Assembly: GCA_037903475.1 (NCBI GenBank)
Contig: JBAJFG010000284.1
Location: 62,001-126,000 of the forward strand
DNA from: Ancylostoma caninum
Lineage: Eukaryota > Nematoda > Chromadorea > Rhabditida > Ancylostomatidae
Length of the DNA stretch: 64,000 nucleotides
Reading direction: 5' to 3'
In this document: in pieces, positions 57,501-64,000 of the stretch
Layout: every line of letters begins with the position of its first letter
Position numbering within the stretch: position 1 is the first letter of the stretch
The notes under the pieces: model-generated
Told to the model about the DNA's origin: nothing
The model's input: only the letters and a program-made list of their open reading frames with translations
Database searches by the model: none
Program-made: the position numbers and the translations under genes

Positions 57501-57890
57501 AGATCCGTGGAAGTTTCGAACAAGAACAAGAGTGGCGGAACTTGTGCATGATGAACCTAATTAATAAACGAGTACTGCGCTAAAATCAATCAACACATTT
57601 ATGAGGCAACCCTCACCTTTAGACCGAAAAAGCATTGTTTTCAGTCACTTTTTCAAGTTTTTTTACCCAGATCGACGGAACGCAGTTGTCAATTCCAAAT
57701 ATCACTTTCGGTCTTGCAACATCCTTAGAAATCGAAGAGGGGCAGGTATGCAACAACTGCGCTATTACTTTTCACCCGAATGAACACAATTATCTTTTGA
57801 AGGGCGAGGCTGACGGTGTACTTGGTCTTGCATTCGTTCCATACGAAGGTACCAACTCCGATCCTTTCATAACCAGTGCATTCAAAAAAG
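45544..57890 (+). CDS. Pepsin-like (A1) aspartic protease, catalytic DTG replaced; five exons, 3' end not found
   Basis: The exons are 45544-45631 (ATG 45545, directly behind TTTTCAG), 45694-45765, 53363-53484, 55979-56111 and 57671-57890. All junctions keep phase, and donors are GTAAGT, GTAGGC, GTAAGT, GTTAGT and GTATGT. Exon 1 gives a secretion signal (MHFLVILALTSV). Exon 2 gives an A1 propeptide (LIRTGKYLEYLENLKKAQ). Exon 3 has YEYGQKVAIGTPPQ, then LVWLCTQTSIMWAP where active proteases have LDTGSSNLWVP. Exon 4 has FAPNKSSTFTPLNKNW and GAASGVLGSDRV. Exon 5 has PNITFGLATS and ADGVLGLAF. The fold is that of a secreted or lysosomal pepsin, but the first catalytic Asp is Cys, so it should be inactive or altered. 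The C-terminal lobe with the second DTG was not found downstream. Intron 2 (7.6 kb) is packed with repeats. Confidence 0.75.
45766..47026. other. Start of protease intron 2, no gene recognised
   Basis: A/T-rich with C and G homopolymer runs near 46480-46530. No domain or clear element is seen. Confidence 0.4.
47031..47544. mobile_element. 514-bp MITE with TTAA target duplication
   Basis: The ends read AGGCAAGGTCCGG(G/T)CAAAAT, inverted over about 20 bp, and are flanked by TTAA at 47027-47030 and 47545-47548. The TTAA target suggests a piggyBac-type origin. Internal frames have no domain. Confidence 0.75.
47947..48313. mobile_element. 367-bp MITE with TTA target (Harbinger-like?)
   Basis: The ends G(T/A)CTGC(G/C)TTCATACT are inverted over 17 bp with three mismatches. 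TTA flanks both sides (47944-47946 and 48314-48316). The three-base target fits the PIF/Harbinger group. No transposase is present. Confidence 0.5.
48900..48978 (-). repeat. tRNA-Ser/Leu-like SINE head or tRNA relic
   Basis: The minus strand reads GCACGGATGGTCGAGTGGAT, then AGCGGACT and the B box GGTTCGAATCC. The 3' side does not pair with the presumed acceptor 5' strand, so a working tRNA is unlikely. Confidence 0.6.
49880..50060. repeat. 41-bp GC-rich tandem, four units
   Basis: Units contain AAGCCCCGCCCACTAAAATG and GCACGCGGGCCGG. The copies differ by a few bases and the first is 40 bp. The reverse-strand frame is a repeat artefact. Confidence 0.85.
50100..50813. other. No gene recognised
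   Basis: A/T-rich, and the upstream side of a truncated Penelope-like fragment. No RT motif could be read here. Confidence 0.4.
50814..51545 (+). pseudogene. Canonical Penelope-like element, C-terminal GIY-YIG endonuclease fragment and 3' region
   Basis: The frame 50814-51143 reads NRLYDRLCITPNCIVC (Cys cluster), then VICQISC and DYIGETARSLKLRIKEHL (GIY-YIG with its Arg). After a frameshift at about 51138 the text continues as a TVRKTMEAFLIKTKSPSINR-type segment to about 51235. The endonuclease is of the type that follows the RT in canonical elements (Nematis-like, an inference), unlike the Naiads here. The RT itself is missing. The 3' part holds CTGAAGA...GAAAC at 51496-51520, a possible remnant of the hammerhead ribozyme these elements carry. 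Confidence 0.7.
51620..52200 (+). pseudogene. LINE 3' fragment (C-terminal end of an RTE/CR1-like reverse transcriptase)
   Basis: Across frameshifts the plus strand reads RLNAAWLKWRSLSGVLGAKD, CWPVKKQMERRIS, a RWFGHVFRADG-like segment and a GRRPQANKIG-like end. This is the familiar C-terminal tail of nematode endonuclease/reverse-transcriptase LINEs. Several stops show it is dead. Confidence 0.65.
52767..53100 (-). mobile_element. Helitron 3' end, body truncated
   Basis: CTAGCGCC CA GGCGCTAG at 52767-52784 is a perfect hairpin with minus-strand CTAG followed by T (52766). About 170 bp of the shared 3' region follow rightwards. No minisatellite and no TCTATTAAAC 5' end were found, so the copy appears truncated before about 53100. 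Confidence 0.6.
53485..55978. other. Protease intron 3, no gene recognised apart from a 44-bp palindrome
   Basis: Frames of 60-96 codons show no domain. The only clear structure is the TA-flanked palindrome at 54300-54343. Confidence 0.4.
54300..54343. mobile_element. 44-bp TA-flanked palindrome, likely mariner end-to-end deletion product
   Basis: CAGGGTGCGCCATGAG is followed by a 12-base loop and CTCATGGCGCACCGTG. The arms are 16 bp with one mismatch, and TA lies on both sides (54298-54299 and 54344-54345). The CAGGGTG start matches mariner ends. Confidence 0.6.
56112..57670. other. Protease intron 4, containing a SINE copy
   Basis: A plus-strand copy of the tRNA-derived SINE occupies about 57005-57205 (GTGTGGCGCAGTG A box, GGTTCGGTCGCGCC B-box region, GGTACCAGAGGAGT body). 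The long frame 56944-57564 runs through it and is not a gene. The rest is unrecognised. Confidence 0.6.
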
Positions 57891-59597
57891 GTATGTCTAG
57901 ATTCTACAGTAGATATTGCCTTGTTTCATTCTTATTAATCAACCATTACACGGACTGTGACAATAAGTGATTCGAAGTCATTTCGTAGATGAGATGCCTC
58001 AAACTACTATATTTGTGTGCATTAATCACTCGATTTAAGGACCTAACAGCTTCTGAATCCCAAGTCTTCTTACGAAATCTGTGTTGAGGGTGCCAATAAT
58101 GTCGGCGTTACAACTTCACCTATGGTGGAGAGATATCCCTTTTACAATCTAGAGCATTCAACAGTTTGCAATCAAGAAAAGACTTTTTAGGGTTGCAACA
58201 AAAATAAGATTGGTTTCAGTATCTAATTATTTTGCTACTACTACTAGCATTATTTTTGTTCACCTCAGCTTGTTTAGATGAAGCGATAGAAGCAAAGGCA
58301 AATATAACATTCATCACGGAGAAATGGTTTTCTAAATTTTGGAATGGAACCATGTAGGGAGATGGATAGAAGTGGTTGGTAAACATTTATTAGTTTGCTG
58401 AGCCTGATGGCCACGAATGAAAAATACTAGTCTATTCGTGAAACTTCCGATATTCCCGAGCAACAATATTGACAGACATTATCTCGGAGGTTTCACTTGT
58501 TCAACTCCAAGTTTTTTCTAGTTTGTGAAAGAACACACACGCTTTCTCCTTTGAGTTGTGACGGTTTTTTTCCCTACCAGCAACACAGCCCGCTAAGCTA
58601 TAGGAAGGCCTGAGAGTTGTGAAAAAAAATAGTAGAAAAAACCTGAATTTGCGTTTTGCTGTGATTCTATTACAATGGAGGCAGCAAAAATGTATAAGCG
58701 AAGGAAGGATTCACGAAATTCTCAACGTAGTGTTAAGTGCCTCACGACGTAGTAGTGAGAAGTTGCAAAGCTTGGCACTGCTTTTTGATGGGGACCGTTA
58801 GACCACTTTTGTCCATTACATGACATTGGAAACTCCTCTGTCATTTTAGCGCTAGCCGTTTCCGCTAGGCTCACCCATTTTTTGTGCTTCGAGATGTGAA
58901 AAGATAGCTTCTTAATGGGAAGCATTAGTTGGCCTGTCAAATTTATACGTAGAGACCAAAGGTATGTAGTAGAGTTTATTGCGCGACCTTGGAAAGGTAC
59001 GACGAATCACTGAGAAAAAGCGCCGATAGTCACCCGGCTTTGTTTCACTAATAGGAATAAATCTATCAGACCATCTCTAATATATCAATATTTACCGGCT
59101 TCGAGGAACATTTGACTTACATCTTCCGAAAAAAATGCCTGGATGTAGCACTCAAACAATTAAACGGCGCAGGATAACTAACAAATGAACGTAATGCCCA
59201 ACATAAGAAGACATAATTTCGGGGTGACACGACATCTGGGGGATGTGTGATAATGCAAAAATTCCTGTTTGCACTCGAAGTCAGTACTCACGGAAATCTC
59301 CACTTCTGAAACAACTCGATCACCATGTAGTCGGTTACTTGAAAATCATAATAGTATATGGAACGCAAAGAATTGCAACCTACCTACCTGTGAAGATATT
59401 GTCGTGATCGCTGTTGTCACTTTTTCCCTTTATGGTGTCCCACAGCAGTCTCGGTCCACTTGTCGAATGGTATCCGCATGACGAAGTTCACAGAAGTCGA
59501 AGGGAGCGCAGTCGAGCAGATGGAAAGCAGCACACCGTTCACGCAGATTTTTTGCACGTGCGCATTATCCCTTTTTGTAAGATTCTGCTCTATCCTC
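57891..59597. other. Downstream of the last protease exon found, no gene recognised
   Basis: I searched for the C-terminal pepsin lobe (second DTG) and did not find it. A minus-strand open stretch at about 59415-59560 (ending MRIPFDKWTETAVGHHKGKK then stop) has a usable donor GTAGGT near 59390 in another frame, but no family is recognised. Confidence 0.35.
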
Positions 59598-59601
59598 TTA
59601 A

Positions 59602-60080
59602 AGGCAGCAGGAGCTGGAATTCTCGACTCTGAGCTGAGCTGCGGGTGGTGAAGTACAGACTCGGCACATCATAAATATGAAACGAACACAGGCAATTATG
59701 GCTTACCTGAGAACATTCGTTCGAACAGAGAAAATGGAACATTCGTCGCGAACACGCCTGGCCGTGTTCGCGCGCGGACGAGTTTTCCCCGGCGCGAAAG
59801 CCATTGCGGCGCGCGGTTTTGGCCGAGTCCCGCCATGAAACCCTGTAAATTGAATGCGTTTCGTTTTCCCTTTGCGCCAAACCACGCACCGCAATGGCTT
59901 TTTGCGCCGGGGAAAACTCGTCCGCGCCGAACACGGCCAGGCGTGTTCGCGACGAATGTTCCATTTTCTCTGCAGGTAAGCCATAATTGCCTGTGTTCGT
60001 TTCACATTTATGATGTGCTGAGTCTGTACTTCATCACCCACAGCTCAGCTCGGAGTCGAGGATTTCAGCTCCTGCTGCCT
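59602..60080. mobile_element. 479-bp foldback element with TTAA target duplication
   Basis: The two arms of about 235 bp are inverted copies of each other, starting AGGCAGCAGGAGCTG and including TGAAGTACAGACTC and GAACACGGCCAGGCGTGTTC. TTAA flanks both ends (59598-59601 and 60081-60084). The left arm has an extra 13-14 bases near 59715. No coding capacity is present, and the frames on both strands mirror one another. Confidence 0.85.
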
Positions 60081-60159
60081 TTAATAAAGCACAGTAGGGG
60101 CGGCAGTGACGGAAAAATGGATAGTCTCCAATGATGACAGAGGTTTAGACAGATCCTTT

Positions 60160-62917
60160 AGGGTTTCGCTGCGGGACCGCGCCTCGACGGTCTCGAGCCC
60201 TCCGGGCGAGACAGTGTTCGCAACGATTTGACATTGCATAGCAGCAGTGTACGGAGCAGGATAGCCCTCGTATTTGCGCTTGGTAGTGGCTCCATACACC
60301 AACGATACAAATGCTCATAACCACGTCGAAAAAATCGATGGATACCATGAGAAGTTTTGCAGCGGTGGGATACGTCAGTTTCTTCACTGGAAACGTGCGC
60401 TTGGCTCCCTTCCCATTGAGCTTTCACAGGGTATAGGGAGTTTTAGGACTCGTAGCAAGGACACTACAATCAAATACACGGGATGAACGAAGGAGGAACT
60501 CGTCATCTTTAGCTGTTGTGACATTTCCTGAAATCACTTGTGTTGTCCATACTTTCTGGATATTTCCTAACTTTCTTCCTTTATTCTCGGGATTTACAAG
60601 GAGTGCAAGTGACGCGCAGATATGCGATGACGGACAGATATGCGGGGGCTCCGTGCTTCAGGAAAACTTCAGGATAGGTGTCCACCGATCGAGAAACAGT
60701 CCGCCGTTGCCCAATAGTGGGAAGAACGCCAGGATATGGGTCCATCGATGGATAGGGTCTGCTCTGGCTCAGTAGAGGGAAAACAACAGGATACGGGTCC
60801 ATCGATGGAGGAAGGGTCCACCGTGGGCCAATAGTTGGGAAAACTCCAGGATACGTGCCCAAGGATCAAGAGTGGGCCCGCAGGGGCCCATTGGTGGGGA
60901 GCGTGCCGGGACACGGGTCCACCAATGGATCGGGTCCGCCCTGTCCTAATAGTGACGACACGATACAGGTCCACGGATGGAGAATGAGACTGCCACGGCA
61001 CAGTCCTGACGAAAACATCAGGATATGGTCTCACAGATGGGGAATGGGTCTACTATGGCCTAGTTAATGGGAAAACGTTAGGATACGGGTCCGCGGATGG
61101 AAAATGGGTCTGCCGTGGCCAATAGGAGGGAATACGCCAAGATACGGTTTCACGGATGTAGAATGGGCCTGCCACGGCGCAGTCGTTGGGAAAACGTCAG
61201 GATACAGGTCCATGGATGGAAAAGGGTCTGCAGTAGCCAATGGGAGGGAACCAGGGATGTGCGTAACAAAAATTTCAATTTTCGTAAATCGTAAATCGTA
61301 AATTCTCCAAAACCGCCGTAAATCGTAAATCGTAAATCGTAACTGAGGGCCCGAGTAGCATTACAAGATTCGGGTGATTTCAACTCGTTTCACAACAAAG
61401 TCATTCTCAAAGTGATCTGAGCTATGTATTTACTGCAGAATTGATCACTGAACTTCGCCATCTTATCACTAGAGTGGTAACATTGTGATGAATGGATAAC
61501 TCTTCTCTCGAGATTTTGAGCGAGCTTCTAGTTCTAAAGTGCTATTTATCGCTGCATTGGAGGAAATTCTCTTCATCCTGGTCGGTGTTTCTGAAGCAAA
61601 CGTAAACGTGGTTCGATGGTTCTATGTGTTTCCGTGCGAACCGAGCCATTCACACCGTGGGGCAGGTGAATTGGTACCGAAGGAGTTTGAAAGGTTAAAG
61701 CGCTGACTCGGTATCCAGTTGTCCCAGCAAGTCACTGCTAGGGCGTATGCGCATTCAATACCCCTGCGATTATCAATAAAGTAGGATGCATGCTGCATCT
61801 CTGAAAAGAATTATTTCTTGTACTTTATCAAATTGTTTATGGACACTACTAATTGGTTCATGAGAGCTCGACCAGGAAGAAAACCTTTTCGCATACGACA
61901 TCACACCGCAGTTGAAGTCAGAAAAACAAGGCAAAACGTACTGCAGAAGGAAACAGGCTGGGCGGACAGCTTGTCCCAACTACGGAAACAGGAAAACAGA
62001 GCTGAAAATGCGGTGTTCTTGACCACTTCATCCAGATGAGCTGAACTGTTCCAACAGATCTTCTCTACGGACGCGATAATGAAATTGCTATATGCCGCCT
62101 TCTTCAAATAGTAGAAACTACAAGCCAAACGAGCATTTCACTCTTGGCTTTGCTGCAAAATGCAAACACAGAAACATTATGCACATTTACCCTCAAGCAA
62201 AAACGCTAAGACGAGATTCGTTTCTTGTAGTTATTTACGAAATTGTTACGAATTTGGGTCATTTTTCGTAAATCGTAAATCGTAAAAAAATCGCCAGAAA
62301 TGGCCGTAAATCGTAATACGTAAATCGTAAATCGTAATTACGCACATCCCTGGAGGGAACACGCCAAGATGCGGTCCCACGGACAGAGATTTGGTCTGCC
62401 ATGGCCAATGGGAGGGAGCAGGACAGGATACGGCTCCACGGAAGGAAAATGGGTCTGCCGTGGCTTATTCTGCAGTGGCCTATTGGGGTGGAAAAAGGTG
62501 ATTATTCCCATTACATTTGTTGCACTGAGTTGTATTCTAAATCCATTTAGAAGATGCTCCTGTGCAGAGCTGGGAGTGGCTTGTCATCACGAGCCACAGA
62601 CGTTGAATGAATGCAGTGTCAGAAAAAAAACATTGCTGAGCATCATTGTATCGGAAAATGGGTTACATGTAGATGTGTGACTAAGAATTTTCAAGAAGGC
62701 AAGGATCACGAGAGAGAAATATGCAAGCCCGATGCTAGCGATGCGGCCAGACTGGTAGAATATACGCTAATTACAAGGACAATTCCGTATTTGAGCTTAG
62801 TTAATTATTAGTTTTGCTTCTTTGTTATATTTCTAAGCATTTCACATGTGTGAAGCTCCTCCATCTGTCTCAAGTGGCTGCCCCTTCCCACTTTCTAGCG
62901 TCCCGAAGGGGCGCTAG
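60160..62917 (+). mobile_element. Helitron-like element carrying a nested hAT, 5' end unresolved
   Basis: The 3' end is the hairpin CTAGCGTCCC..GGGGCGCTAG (62895-62917) followed by T. A 60-bp minisatellite runs 60690-61250 and resumes at 62353-62480 after the hAT insertion. The 5' half (from about 60160) matches 40490 onwards. No TCTATTAAAC start was found. Confidence 0.6.
61252..62352. mobile_element. Non-autonomous hAT element, 1,101 bp, 8-bp target duplication
   Basis: The ends CAGGGATGTGCGTAA are inverted. The 8-bp flanks GAGGGAAC (61244-61251 and 62353-62360) are identical. Both ends carry clusters of the heptad CGTAAAT in the same orientation (61283-61345 and 62265-62335), a likely set of transposase-binding sites. 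Inside is a decayed SINE body (61655-61790). No transposase frame is present. Confidence 0.9.
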
Positions 62918-63204
62918 TTCCAACAAAGTTCTAGAGTGTTCTCGTTACATTTAGACCACGACGTACTAAATATTCAAAAAAAAAAAAAGAAAACGCCTTT
63001 CCACAGTTATTATCTCTCATTGTAAATTCACTCTAAAATCTAAAAGTTTGAGGAGACATCGAATCTTATTTGAAAAAATGCAATGTTTTTGTGCGCGTAG
63101 GTACACAAAAAAGGCATGAAGGCATTAAGGCATTATATTGGAAAAATTCCAGGCGAGTCGCGTTGCTATCTCTGACTTTATGGATGATTATGCCACAATG
63201 TCTC

Positions 63205-63243
63205 TAGCTGCTTTAGCCCCCTTACGGCGCTTTGTTTAATAGA
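63205..63243 (-). mobile_element. Orphan Helitron 5' terminus
   Basis: On the minus strand TCTATTAAACAAAGCGCCGT starts at 63243 behind an A (complement of 63244) and runs into GGGGGCTAAAGC. Only about 35 bases match the other 5' ends, and no minus-strand CTAG hairpin was found to its left before 62917. It may be a truncated copy. Confidence 0.5.
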
Positions 63244-63318
63244 TTCTAGAAATTGTGTGGAAAACGGTGATAAGGACTGCGCCCTAGGTGATTCAACTGC
63301 AACTGGATTTTATTAATA

Positions 63319-64000
63319 CTAGCGCCCCTTCAGGACGCTAGAAAGTGGGGTGGGGCAGCCACTTGAGGCATGCGCAAAAGCTTCACACGTGCAAAATGCT
63401 TAGAAAATTAGCAAATAAGCAAAATTACTCATTAACTGAGCTCAAATTCAAAAACCTTCTTATAAGTTACGTATATTCTACGGGTCTGGCCGCCTCTTCA
63501 ACGTCGGGCTCGGAGTCTTCTCGTAATCCTAGTCTTGCTTGTAAGTTCTTAATCACGCACCTACATGTAAAACTAATTTCCGATACAATGATACTACCTA
63601 CTTTTTTGTTACATTTCTTACATGCCTGTGGACCCTTTATGAGCGGCCACTTTCAACTCTGCGCAGGAGTATCTTTCACATGACTTCAGTACTTGTGAAC
63701 AACACTGTAACCAATGCCATGTGAATAATCACCTAGAATGATTCAAGCTCCACGTTGTTGAGATAGTCTAACTGGTGAGCTTCTGCTTCAATATACGGGG
63801 AGGAAGAACAGGTGGTTGACTGAGATACAAATGAGCGCGTAGCGTGCCCCTACTCCACCGGTAGACGTGCATCGTGGTGTTTTCCTCACTACTGGGCCAC
63901 GGCGGATCCATACTCCATCCGTGGACCCCAGCGGCGGACGCAGGAAGTGGGCGGGAGGGGGGGGGGCGTGGGAAAAAAGTGAGGTCTCAGCCGCTTTGGA
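63319..64000 (-). mobile_element. Helitron 3' end, element continues beyond the window
   Basis: The hairpin CTAGCGCCCC..GGACGCTAG occupies 63319-63341, with minus-strand CTAG followed by T (63318). The conserved 3' region follows to about 63660 and 60-bp minisatellite units appear from about 63850. The 5' end is outside the window. Confidence 0.75.

Noticed and set aside
56944..57564. 206-residue frame as a protein gene
   Set aside because: Much of it overlaps a tRNA-derived SINE copy, no domain is visible, and it lies in an intron of the protease gene.

Overview
This is eukaryotic DNA, most likely from a nematode, and possibly a strongylid or hookworm-type parasite (the lineage is an inference). 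The reasons are introns of 39-75 bp with TTTTCAG-type acceptors and GTAAGT donors, start codons lying directly behind an acceptor as expected for spliced-leader trans-splicing, an RTE-type LINE and maT-like transposon, and a pepsin-like gene. There is no operon-style bacterial coding, no rRNA and no CRISPR array. Most of the window is transposon-derived. The host genes are sparse and their introns have been inflated by nested insertions.

Layout. 1-2847: A/T-rich sequence, a GC-rich minisatellite (about 905-1180), no convincing gene. 2848-18385: a roughly 9.7 kb tandem duplication. Copy 1 (2848-12595) holds a seven-exon MADF/BESS-like gene on the minus strand (2997-9531). Its first intron contains a Naiad-type Penelope-like retroelement (4598-7392, minus) and the first three exons of a divergent plus-strand gene (8250-8790). 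Copy 2 (12596-18385) is nearly identical but has lost 1,249 bp of the Naiad and 2,707 bp that include the first MADF exon. 19213-24413: a second, diverged Naiad split by a 2,182-bp non-autonomous Helitron (21358-23539), which itself carries a deleted mariner (22150-22934). 24714-24946: two plus-strand exons whose phase fits the gene begun at 8250. 25198-25890: a tRNA-derived SINE with a giant AAT tail and a target duplication.

26822-33126: two more Helitrons of the same family, in opposite orientations, on either side of an RTE-type LINE fragment. 33127-45543: a mutator-like MITE, a maT-type mariner with intact ends, a mariner relic, a further Helitron and GC-rich composite repeats. 45544-57890: five exons of a pepsin-like aspartic protease gene whose N-terminal catalytic DTG is replaced by CTQ. 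Its 7.6 kb second intron is full of MITEs, a GC-rich composite element, a canonical Penelope endonuclease fragment, LINE debris and a Helitron end. 57891-64000: a TTAA foldback element, a Helitron with a hAT element nested inside it (8-bp target duplication), and the start of another Helitron running off the window.

How it fits together. Three host genes can be argued from splice phase and protein family: MADF/BESS, the gene starting at 8250, and the pepsin-like gene. A Myb/SANT-like exon pair at 10783-10961 is weaker. Everything else is mobile DNA. Because several insertions sit inside other elements, their relative ages can be read directly: Naiad B, then Helitron, then mariner; and Helitron, then hAT.
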